Source: Arthrobacter sp. ISL-65
GTDB lineage: Bacteria; Actinomycetota; Actinomycetes; Actinomycetales; Micrococcaceae
Assembly (NCBI RefSeq): GCF_018613795.1
Contig: NZ_JAGGPN010000001.1
Location: forward strand, 1 to 64,000
DNA: 64,000 nucleotides
Direction of reading: 5' to 3'
Of this stretch, positions 1 to 7,502 are shown piece by piece (the first letter of the stretch is position 1; each line of letters begins with the position of its first letter). A program made the translations under genes and the position numbers. The notes beneath the pieces were generated by a model. It did not search any database. It worked only from the letters and a program-made list of their open reading frames with translations, and was not told the DNA's origin.

Positions 1-102
1 TGACCGCCTGAATCCGCCGATCCTTTAGCGGGCGCTTCACCGGCTCGTCTTCAAGTGCGTGTTTCACTCGAAGCCGGTGCCCTCGATGCCGTATTGCTCT
101 GA

Positions 103-1284
103 GTGCGGTCATCACCCGGGCTCTTCGGTCAGCTGCCCTCGAACGCGACCGTGTCACGGTTCTTCGAACGCACGGTGGCCAACCCGGAGCTGTTCAGCTA
201 CGGCTTTGAGACCCTCACCCGGCAACTGCGCACCCGGGCCTGGGACGCCGCCGGTAACCGGAACCCGGCTCTGTCCGCAACGGCCGCGGACCCGCTCATC
301 ATCGATCTTGACGCGACCCTGGTGACCTCGCACTCCGATAAGGAAAACGTCGCCGGCACCTACAAAGGCGGCTACGGGTTTGCCCCGTTCATCGCGTCCT
401 GTGATTACGGTGCCGGTAACGGATCCGGGGAAATCCTCGCCGCGATTCTGCGCCCGGGCAACGCGGGAGCGAACAGCGCCGAGGACCACATCCGGGTCTT
501 CCACACCGCCCTGGCCCAATTGCCCGAGGGCTTCTACGACGCCGGCGTGCTGGCCGGGGAGAAGGTCCTGGTCCGCACCGACAGCGCCGGCGCCTCGCGG
601 AAGTTCCTCTGGCACCTGCACAGCCTCGGCGTGCAGTTCTCCACCAGCTACACGCTCCCGTTCGGCAAGGCACACATGATCGACTGGATCACCAACAAGG
701 AGTACTGGCAGCCGGCACTGGACCAGCACGGGAACGGCCGGACCGACGCGTGGGTCATCAACGCCACCGACGTCATACCCCTTACCGACTACCCGCCGGG
801 CACCAAACTGTTTCTCCGGGCCGAGCCGCTGCACCCCGGAGCGCAGCCCACCCTGGTCGATGTCGACGGGCACAGGATCACCGCACTGTTGACCAACTCA
901 CCGCGGTGGCACGGACCGTTCCTGGACGCCCGGCACCGTGCCCGGGGAAGGTGTGAGAACCGGATCAAGACCCAGAAAAACACCGGTCTGGGCAAGCTGC
1001 CGTTCTTCGACTTCGCAGCGAACCAGGCCTGGGCGAACATCGCCGCCCTCGCCTTCAACCTGGTCTCCTGGGTCCAGCTCGCAGCCCTCCCGGACAGCCA
1101 TCACGCCAAGGCCTGGGACATCAAACGCTGGCGCTACCGGGTCTTCTCCATCGCCGGGAAGATCATCACCCGCGCCCGACGGAACCAATTGCTGCTGCCG
1201 GAATCAGCGCCCGAAAAGGACCTGCTGAAACTGCTACTGGAGAACACCGGCCGCCTAAAACAACTCCCGCCCGCCGCCGGCTAA
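103..1284 (+). pseudogene. IS1380-family transposase, 5'-truncated
   Basis: The reading frame gives 393 residues that read as a DDE transposase of the IS1380 family, with FGQLPSNATVSRFFERT near the start, LIIDLDATLV for the first Asp, VRTDSAGASRKFLW for the second, and a C-terminal helix-rich part around RCENRIKTQK. Family members are usually about 450-460 residues, so about 60-70 N-terminal residues are missing. A TGA lies directly before the GTG at 103 and the bases before it do not continue the family pattern, so this is a 5'-deleted copy rather than a short form. It is probably inactive. The family call is by recognition of the motifs, not by search. Confidence 0.85.
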
Positions 1285-1460
1285 GCGGGCACCCCTCCCT
1301 GCCCCGACGACCAACCGCACAACCGGAAGTGGAACCGGCGCCAACCCCCGGCGAACCAACGGGCCAGACCACACTGCCCGAAAACAGAAAACAACCACCA
1401 GCAATCCGCCAGCCCGAAGCAGCACGCATCATCCGCCGCCATGAAAAATCGGGGCTAGCG
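1285..1460 (+). mobile_element. Right end of the IS1380-type element
   Basis: These bases follow the transposase stop and hold no gene. The likely terminal inverted repeat is ATGAAAAATCGGGGCTAG at 1441-1458, since IS1380 elements tend to end in a short GC-flanked repeat just past the transposase. The left repeat is not visible because the 5' part is missing, so the boundary is inferred. Confidence 0.45.
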
Positions 1461-1468
1461 GGGTGCGG

Positions 1469-2080
1469 CTAGTGAGTTGGGCGCGGTTCCGGCGCCGGGC
1501 CAGGTGGCCGGTGCGGCGGGTGAGGACCGGGATGCGGGCGCGGGGGCACATGTTTGTGCAGGTGTGGCGGCGGGGGTGGCGGGCCGCCATGCGGCAGCGG
1601 ATGCGGGGGAATCTGCCCAGCGGGCCGTTCCCCCGGGCTTTGGATCCGTCCCTCGTTGCCCTTGGCATCGGCCGTTGTTTGTGTCGGCGCAGTCACCCCG
1701 GCTGCCGCGGGTGCGTTGTCCAGGCCTGTTCCTGCGGCGGATCCTTCATTGGATGTTCCCGCGTCGAGCCCGTAGTAGCTGTAGAGCTCCTGCTCCTGCG
1801 TCTCCGTGATAGCGCCGCGGTCGCTGTCGATCCGGGGACCGTTCTTCACCGTGTCTTTGGCGAAGGCGATCCTTATCACGGATTCCTCGAGGCTGGCACC
1901 GGGGAGCGGGGCGAAGGATTCGGACATGCCGAACAGGCCCGTCCGCACGGTAACGAAGACCGGCTCCCCGGAATCGCCGCTGGTGAACACCTGTTCCACG
2001 GAGCCTATTTTCTCCCCGGCCACGTCCACGACGATGCCTCCATTGAGGACGATGTTGTCAATGTCCTGCAGGCTGAGCAT
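1469..2080 (-). CDS. PRC-barrel domain protein, 3' end altered at IS junction
   Basis: Residues 1-105 (MLSLQDIDNIVLNGG..., then GEKIGSVEQVF and FVTVRTGLFGMSESFAPL) form a PRC-barrel domain as found in actinobacterial stress-related proteins. In relatives this domain is usually followed by a DUF2382 domain. Here it is followed by a short linker and then a Pro/His-rich tail of about 50 residues that looks like an untranslated or shifted frame. The stop lies 11 bases from the inferred IS1380 end, so the gene was probably truncated there. The start at 2080 is preferred over the longer frame because AAAGGAT lies about 9 bases upstream. The tail may not be a real protein sequence. Confidence 0.6.
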   Translation of the reverse strand: MLSLQDIDNIVLNGGIVVDVAGEKIGSVEQVFTSGDSGEPVFVTVRTGLFGMSESFAPLPGASLEESVIRIAFAKDTVKNGPRIDSDRGAITETQEQELYSYYGLDAGTSNEGSAAGTGLDNAPAAAGVTAPTQTTADAKGNEGRIQSPGERPAGQIPPHPLPHGGPPPPPPHLHKHVPPRPHPGPHPPHRPPGPAPEPRPTH

Positions 2081-2203
2081 GAGGCCACATCCTTTAAGTC
2101 GCTCCGCAGGCATCGGCTGGCCTGTCCCATATTCTGTCCGGATTCTTCGCACCCGGCGATAGGGCCGTTCCCGGCGCGGGTGGCCGGACCGACCTCTGGA
2201 GAT

Positions 2204-3403
2204 TTACGGTCCGGTGGCTGCCAGTGCCGCCACCGCTGCCAGCAGGGTCAGGGGTGCGGCGATCAGGCCGAAAAGCGCGTAGCCCCTCCATGTGATCAGG
2301 ACGTTCATCCGCACGAGCCGGTCGTGCCAGAGCAGCGTGGCCAGGGACGCCCACGGTGTGATGAGCGGGCCGGCATTGGCTCCGATCAGCAGGGCCGCCA
2401 TCCGCTGAGGCGTCTGGGCCAGTGGTTCGGCCAGCAGGTATGCCGGCAAATTGCTCAGCAGATTGGAACCGGCCGCACCGGCCCCGGCCAGCCTAACGAG
2501 ATCCAGGAAGCCCTGGCCCTGCCCGGCGAGCTGGCCCACCAACACAGAGGCACCCAGCTGCCGGGTGGTTTCCATCACGAGAAAGAGTCCGGAGGCGAAC
2601 AGCAGCAGGGACCAGGGAACCAGCGAGACCTTGAGCACCCGGGGTCGCCGGCACGCGAACACCACACTCAGCACAACGGCGGCAGCCACGGCGGGAATCC
2701 AGACCGGGACCCCGGACACCAGAGCCGGCAGCAGCAATGCCAGCACAAGGGCGGTGCCCCCAAGGAGGACCCGGTCCGTCGCCGCAGGCGTCGATCCTCC
2801 CCCGTTTTCCTGATCCGGCCTGATCCGCCCGACCGGGATCCGTGAATAACGCTTGCGAAGATCGCGGCGGAAGACGATGCCGATGAACACCAACGGCACG
2901 AGAATGGCAGCAAGGGACGGCCCCCACATGAGAGCGGCAAAACCGGCAGGACTGATACCGCCAAGGCTGTGCTGCGCCAGCAGGTTAGTCAGATTGGAAA
3001 TAGGCAGCAGCAGGCTCGCGGTGTTGGCCAGCCAAACAGTAGTCAGGGCAAACGGGAGCGGCGGCAGGCCGGCCTGCCTGGTCACGCTGACCACCACCGG
3101 GGTCAACAGCACCGCCGTCGTGTCCAGCGACAGAAAGATGGCGCTCAACGTGGCGAACAGCGCGAGGAACAGCCACAAGAGAACGCTGTGTCCCCGGCCC
3201 CAATGCCGGAGCCGTCGAGCGGTCCAAAGGAAGACTCCGGCCCCGCTCGCCAGCTCCGTCACCACGGTCATCGCGACAACGAACAGCAGGATCGGCGCCA
3301 CCCGGTCAATCAGCACCCCCAGAGCGGCCAAGGGCAGGGTCCCGGTAGCCACCGCCACGGCGCCGGCGACAAGCAGAACCACCCCAATAATCGCCAGACG
3401 CAT
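2204..3403 (-). CDS. ArsB/NhaD-like (SLC13-type) membrane transporter
   Basis: This 399-residue protein is almost wholly hydrophobic, with about 10-11 membrane spans. It has the paired re-entrant motifs of the ion transporter superfamily: TTVWLANTASLLLPISNLTN in the first half and AAGSNLLSNLPAYLLAEP followed by GANAGPLITPWASLATLLWH in the second half. These are typical of ArsB arsenite permeases and NhaD/SLC13-like anion or cation transporters. No arsR, arsC or ATPase lies next to it, so arsenite as substrate is not shown. It appears intact, unlike its right-hand neighbours. It acts in the cytoplasmic membrane. Confidence 0.8.
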   Translation of the reverse strand: MRLAIIGVVLLVAGAVAVATGTLPLAALGVLIDRVAPILLFVVAMTVVTELASGAGVFLWTARRLRHWGRGHSVLLWLFLALFATLSAIFLSLDTTAVLLTPVVVSVTRQAGLPPLPFALTTVWLANTASLLLPISNLTNLLAQHSLGGISPAGFAALMWGPSLAAILVPLVFIGIVFRRDLRKRYSRIPVGRIRPDQENGGGSTPAATDRVLLGGTALVLALLLPALVSGVPVWIPAVAAAVVLSVVFACRRPRVLKVSLVPWSLLLFASGLFLVMETTRQLGASVLVGQLAGQGQGFLDLVRLAGAGAAGSNLLSNLPAYLLAEPLAQTPQRMAALLIGANAGPLITPWASLATLLWHDRLVRMNVLITWRGYALFGLIAAPLTLLAAVAALAATGP

Positions 3404-3800
3404 GAACGAATCCTATTCCCCATACTCGAACCGCCAGGCCAAGAACCCATATACTCTCCTGGGCCGCAGAGGGCGGCGGCATTACGGCCGGGGAGCTTCC
3501 ACACAGCTTCAAGCCGAGCCCCGATCATGTCGATAATGACGCCGCCTTCGTTTGACGAAAAACATAGGGGCACCCCGTTCTTGTGGCCCCAGCGGGGCTG
3601 CTGCAGTTGAACTTACCAAGGAGAAAGGAGCGGACCGTCTTACTGCCTGGCTCTGCAGCAGACGGGGCTGTTGTCGAGCGTAGCGCGGCCTCCGGCGCGG
3701 CCCTACCCAGCGTGTCGACTCTCAGGGATTCCGCTCATCTACTGAGGGATCGCGAAGAAAGCCTTCGGGTCGTCGGTACCCAGCAGGTCGTGCTGGAGCC
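3404..3800. other. Gene-free stretch between permease and channel relic
   Basis: No intact reading frame with family resemblance is visible on either strand. A strong Shine-Dalgarno-like AAGGAGAAAGGAG lies at about 3618-3630, but no convincing gene follows it, which fits a decayed gene. The promoter of the leftward permease gene should lie in the first 100 bases. Confidence 0.4.
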
Positions 3801-4593
3801 ATGACTCAGGGCGCCTGGCGTAAACACTCTGAATGGCCTTTGCTGGCCGCGGCCGTCATCTTCCTCGGCGCCTACTCCATCAGGTGATCGGCAATGCCGA
3901 GGCTCCGGCAATCGAATTCCTGATCTGGGGCACCTGGGCCGTCTTCGTTGCGGACTACATCATCAACCTGGTCCTGGTGCCGGAGAGGGACGGTGGTTCC
4001 TGCGGAATCTGCATGAACTGGCCATCGTCGCCCTCCCCGCGCTCCGGCCGGTACGGTTGTTGCGGCTCGTCACTCTCTTGCGGGTCATGCACGGCATCGG
4101 GGGCAACGCCCTCCGCGGCCGGGTCTTGACCTACGTTCTGGGCTCCGCGGTCCTGTACGCCGGCGCGCTGGCCGTCCTGGACGTCGAGGCCAACGCTCCG
4201 GGATCAAACCTGACCAGTAACGGTGACGCCCTGTGGTGGGCGATGACGACCATCACCACCGTGGGCTACGGGGACCACTACCCGGTGACCGTGATGGGAC
4301 GCTGCGTCGCCGCGGGGCTGATGATCGGTGGGGTTGCGGTTCTGGGTGTCGTGACGGCTTCTGTCGCTTCCTGGATGGTGCAGTCCGTGGCCGAAGAAAC
4401 GGTGGCGGAGTTGGACGCCGCCAAGCCCCGTCACAGGAGGAAGCTGGTCCTCGGTGACGCACTGGAGACGGAGAAGGTCAAAGCCAACTACGACACGGGC
4501 GTCTTGACGCTCCGGATCCCGATGGCAGCCTAGGCAGCTCCGCGCAAGATCGAAGTCGAGACCAAGGGCGGCCAGCACCAGATCGGCGCCTAA
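3801..4593 (+). pseudogene. Potassium-channel gene with two frameshifts, fused to Hsp20 tail
   Basis: Three frames together spell a two- to six-span ion channel. MTQGAWRKHSEWPLLAAAVIF starts at 3801, EFLIWGTWAVFVADYIINL continues in a second frame from about 3887, and RWFLRNLHELAIVALPALRP onward continues in a third from about 3985. The pore has the potassium selectivity filter TTVGYGD (about 4257-4277). After ETVAELDAAKP, near 4430, the same frame continues as the C-terminal end of an alpha-crystallin/Hsp20 protein (RKLVLGDALETEKVKANYDTGVLTLRIP). An amber TAG at 4531 stands where Hsp20 proteins usually have Glu, and the frame then resumes APRKIEVETKGG to TAA at 4591. So two genes were joined by a deletion and have since decayed. 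Confidence 0.8.
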
Positions 4594-4818
4594 CAGACCG
4601 GGACGGGATGACCGTTACACGCTAACGCTGCCTATTGGGCGGTTGCTATTACTACACGCGCCACCGCGCCTTGATAGCGCACATGCAGCAGCAGCGCACG
4701 GAACATCCCGCCCGGCGGCCCCCGGCCACGCAAGTGCCCGGGGCGCCGTTTCCGCCGGCACCGGAATGGATGGCAGCCACCTGCACGGTACCCGGCATCA
4801 CGACCAGGACTGCACACC
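4594..4818. other. Non-coding remnant sequence
   Basis: No frame here resembles a known protein, and codon use is irregular in all six frames. It lies between two broken genes and is probably decayed as well. Confidence 0.35.
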
Positions 4819-5015
4819 ATGTTTGCCGAGAATCAGCAAGACGCCCCAACGCAACTGCAGCATCTACAGGTGGGCGATACTGTCCGGGCGGCGGGGCGGA
4901 GTTCAGAGTCACGGCCACCGTACACCAACGCCGCACCGTCCAGCTGGAACTTGAAGCGCAGGACGGGGAGCATCCGACTCTCATCGGAGTCGCCAGCGCA
5001 GCCCTCCCCTTTTAG
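4819..5015 (+). pseudogene. Small hypothetical protein gene with one frameshift
   Basis: From ATG 4819 the frame reads MFAENQQDAPTQLQHLQVGDTVR. The +1 related frame then continues coherently from about 4890 as GGAEFRVTATVHQRRTVQLELEAQDG to a TAG at 5013. Joined, they give a beta-rich protein of about 65 residues. Each frame loses coding character where the other gains it, which points to a single-base indel. The family is not recognised. Confidence 0.4.
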
Positions 5016-5348
5016 TCTCGACGGGCAGGGGCAGGCGATACCAGCAGCAGGACTCTGCAGGCACAGCCATGTGCGCCGACGGGGGGAACGATAGGGTTGA
5101 GCTCAAGCGTCCTTCTGCACGTCGGTTATCAGAATGGATTTCTTCCCTTTGGCCGGAGCCCCACCCTAACCGTAGGGGGCGACAACACGGTCGGATTCCT
5201 GGACGGACCATCCTGGATGATCGGACAAGGCCTTGGTTTTAGCTTCCGTCTTGTTTGCTGCGATTCCGAACCAGACTTCGGTGCGATTGTTGCCATTTGT
5301 AACCACGACCCGCCAACGAAATTTCCTCGTCATGATGATCTCGAGCTC
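5016..5348. other. Intergenic, nothing recognised
   Basis: No convincing gene is visible on either strand. The long plus-strand frame that crosses it (5097-5816) runs antisense to the DUF6221 gene and looks like a shadow. Confidence 0.35.
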
Positions 5349-5744
5349 TCACAACTCGATTGCCCAGCCTTCCTGGTAGTCGGGGTGGTCTCTGTATGGC
5401 GACGCCATGCACATGAGGACGTATTCGCTGGTCCCGCCAACCTCGCTGGCCATGTCGGTGACGACGAGAGGTACATTGGCCAGTATCTGTCGTTTCGCTG
5501 CGCATTCCGCGAGGATGCGACCCGGATTGAACTGCGCGATGTATGTCCTGTCTTCGTCCTTAGAGGAGAGGTAGCCGGGGGCGTCGCCAGCGTAGGCGTC
5601 GAGGACCGTTTGTTCGTCCGCGGCGTAGAGCGCCGGACTCCGGGTTCCGTCTTTCCTGAACCATTCCCAAGGCGCAGGGGAAGCTGCCTGGGCGACAGCT
5701 TCGTCTTCACTGATCCGGGCTTCCAGGAACTCGATAATATCCAT
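5349..5744 (-). CDS. DUF6221 family protein
   Basis: The 131-residue protein MDIIEFLEARISEDEAVAQ... matches the actinobacterial DUF6221 pattern, with an N-terminal D(I/L)xxFLxARxxEDE, a central FNPGRILAECAAKRQIL helix, and a C-terminal SPYRDHPDYQEGW. Function is unknown; such genes are common in actinobacterial phages and accessory regions. The start at 5744 is chosen because it begins the conserved domain and ATGGAGC lies just upstream. The longer frame to 5843 adds residues with no family match. It is divergent from the small CxxC gene to its right. Confidence 0.75.
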   Translation of the reverse strand: MDIIEFLEARISEDEAVAQAASPAPWEWFRKDGTRSPALYAADEQTVLDAYAGDAPGYLSSKDEDRTYIAQFNPGRILAECAAKRQILANVPLVVTDMASEVGGTSEYVLMCMASPYRDHPDYQEGWAIEL

Positions 5745-5860
5745 GCTCCATCGTGCCACCAATCGAAGCGTCGGCCCTGGGAGTCCGATGTTCTTCCCGA
5801 TCCGGGAGGCAGCTAACCATGCGCCTACATGACGTGCACCCACCTCCTAAGATGGCCCCC

Positions 5861-6019
5861 ATGGAGACCCGAACGAACATCGAAGCCCGCCACTGCGACG
5901 AGTGCGGGAAAGTCACCCCTCACGTGGTGCACTATCTGGTTGACTATTCACCCCGAGGGGTGACACGCACCGAGATCGGGAGTGGCTGCACGCGCTGCGC
6001 AGACGCTAAGGAACAATAG
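5861..6019 (+). CDS. Small protein with two CxxC pairs
   Basis: The 52-residue product METRTNIEARHCDECGKVTPH... has CDEC near residue 11 and CTRC near residue 45, plus several His residues, so it may bind one zinc ion as a ribbon. An alternative in-frame ATG lies at 5852. No clear ribosome binding site is seen for either. It is not assigned to a family. It lies 116 bases from the start of the divergent DUF6221 gene, so the two may share a control region. Confidence 0.5.
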   Translation: METRTNIEARHCDECGKVTPHVVHYLVDYSPRGVTRTEIGSGCTRCADAKEQ

Positions 6020-6145
6020 CCTCTAGGGCGTCCGCGCTGGCCGATCCAGTAGTTCGGACATCCCTTCCGCCGGGACATCTGGCAACGCGCCTCGATCCCG
6101 CTGGGATCCCCGAAAACAAGTGGCGTGATCCTCCAACCTCAGCTT

Positions 6146-6290
6146 TGAAGCCGGACCGCCTCCACGACGTCGTCCTCGTACAGGCAGTGCGCCGTGGCCT
6201 GTCAGGATTCGTAGCGCCCGTAGTTCCCCGGATCCAGGATGAACTCCCAGCTCTACTCCAGTGCAGTCCGCCGGTCTTCCGGCCAGTTCC
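6146..6290 (-). pseudogene. Relic coding fragment with in-frame stops
   Basis: On the minus strand one frame reads WPEDRRTALE*SWEFILDPGNYGRYES*QATAHCLYEDDVVEAVRLQS*. Between stops it looks like real protein, with acidic and aromatic residues evenly spread. The two internal stops suggest a dead gene. The family is not recognised. Confidence 0.3.
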
Positions 6291-6445
6291 GGTGCCCCTC
6301 GGTGGCGCTGATCCTGGCGTATCTTGGGGCGACAATCCTCGTGGCAATCGCCCTGGTCGCCTGGAGCAATATGCTGCAGCGGCAGCTTCCGGAAAAGCTG
6401 GGTGAGAAGCTGGGCCGTGCCAGGCAAGAAAGCGGCACCCGATAG
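6239..6445 (+). CDS. Possible small single-span membrane protein
   Basis: The 68-residue frame has one clear membrane segment, ALILAYLGATILVAIALVAW, followed by a charged C-terminus (QLPEKLGEKLGRARQESG). The N-terminal 25 residues look atypical, and the frame overlaps a minus-strand relic, so the true start may be later. No homology is recognised. It could be the tail of a decayed gene. Confidence 0.3.
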   Translation: MNSQLYSSAVRRSSGQFRCPSVALILAYLGATILVAIALVAWSNMLQRQLPEKLGEKLGRARQESGTR

Positions 6446-6679
6446 TTTAGGAACCACGTCTTGTTTCCCAGACCGTTGAAACAAACTACCTGCCGCCCAA
6501 GACCTTGGGAAAATCCTGACGGGATACCCCGCAAACCGGGGGGTGGAAACGAGCTCCGACTCTCAGGTGTACCCTTGGATTTCATAATGTGCTCCGGGCA
6601 CGGTGGTTTTGTCGCTGAAGCACAGGTAGCGGCAACCACCGCTTCAGATCGCCAGGCCCGGAACGCATTCCCCCTTGCA
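6446..6679. other. Non-coding, nothing recognised
   Basis: No frame with coherent protein character is visible. The leftward gene relic at 6680-7037 ends at its right edge. Confidence 0.3.
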
Positions 6680-7037
6680 CTACGGGCCCGGCGGGACATC
6701 ACCTTGAGGAGACGAGCTCTCCGGCTGCAGTCCCTCGACCCTGGTCCTACCGACATCAGCAAGACATTCCGGCAGTGTCGCGGCGAAGGCTGCCATGTCG
6801 AGCGCCGTCTGGCAGCCGCCCGCGGGACACTGGCCCTGATGTAGTCGAGAACAGCCTTATAGCCAGCATCCGGATCCGTGCGTTCGATCGAGAGCATCTG
6901 CACCATGTGGCCCAGATCGACAGAACTGATTCGTGTAGGTGTCCGTGCTTATGGTCAGCGTGCCCCTGAACCGGGGATCTTTCAGGTTCGTGAGCGAGGC
7001 GGTCAGCGAGTCTGGTTCCTCACACCTTTTCGCTCAT
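6680..7037 (-). pseudogene. Hypothetical gene broken by frameshifts
   Basis: Starting from ATG 7037 (GGGGAGCAACAG upstream as ribosome site), coherent protein can be followed only by switching frames. MSEKV is followed by EEPDSLTASLTNLKDPRFRG and TLTISTDTYTNQ, then SVDLGHMVQMLSIERTDPDA and GYKAVLDYIRA, then CPAGGCQTALDMAAFAATLP through to TAG at 6680-6682. At least two single-base shifts (about 6918 and 6840) are needed. The family is not recognised. It lies 75 bases downstream of the HTH relic on the same strand, so the two probably formed one transcription unit. Confidence 0.45.
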
Positions 7038-7111
7038 CTGTTGCTCCCCAGCCCGGGCGATATGCCGCGGACAGGGGCAGTGGGCGGAGTACGTGTGACC
7101 GGGGAGGTGCA

Positions 7112-7369
7112 TCAAGTCTGCTCCGGGTCAGATTCCCCGTCGTCCTGGAGGTCGCCTGTGGTGACGCGCTCCGCGGTCCGCCGGTAGGCCTCGGCGATGT
7201 AGTCCTCGAGGTCGTTGGCCCCGATGCGCCATACGCCGCGGCCCCCGACCTGAATCCCGCGAAGCTCCCCTATCCTCAACAGTGCCCGGATCTGGCTGTC
7301 GGAGACGTTCAGCTCTTCGGCGGCCTGCTATACGGTCAGGAAGCGGCGATCTTGAAAATCATCAGACAC
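7112..7369 (-). pseudogene. Small HTH (MerR/excisionase-type) gene with internal amber
   Basis: From GTG 7369 the frame reads VSDDFQDRRFLTV, then TAG at 7330-7328, then QAAEELNVSDSQIRALLRIG and ELRGIQVGGRGVWRIGANDLEDYIAEAY to TGA at 7112. This is the short actinobacterial helix-turn-helix protein related to BldC/AlpA-type winged helices, normally about 80-90 residues. The amber lies before the recognition helix, replacing what is usually a Gln or Ala codon. Unless suppressed or restarted, no functional protein is made. Apart from the amber the frame is fully conserved, so the mutation may be recent. Confidence 0.75.
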
Positions 7370-7502
7370 CGGCCCATCCTATGTGCAGTCTGGCCCCGTT
7401 TGGCGCCAGCACGGCAGGGCCCCGAGAGATCACGGCCGAACAATCCGCAGCCCTTTCTCGACTTCGGGCTTGACGATGTGGATCATGATCTGGCGCGTTT
7501 GC

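Noticed and set aside
59..325. 88-residue frame before the IS1380 transposase
   Set aside because: It overlaps the transposase frame; only its first about 20 residues look protein-like, and nothing supports a gene.
1463..2845. 460-residue plus-strand frame across the PRC-barrel and permease genes
   Set aside because: It runs antisense to two recognisable proteins and is rich in Arg/Gly/Gln without domain motifs; it is a GC-driven shadow.
5299..5320. CAACGAAAT near 5312 as a left transposon end matching the minus strand at about 16129
   Set aside because: Only nine bases agree, the neighbouring bases do not, and no target duplication is visible; chance is a fair explanation.
5097..5816. 239-residue plus-strand frame
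   Set aside because: Antisense to the DUF6221 gene, with no domain and no ribosome site.
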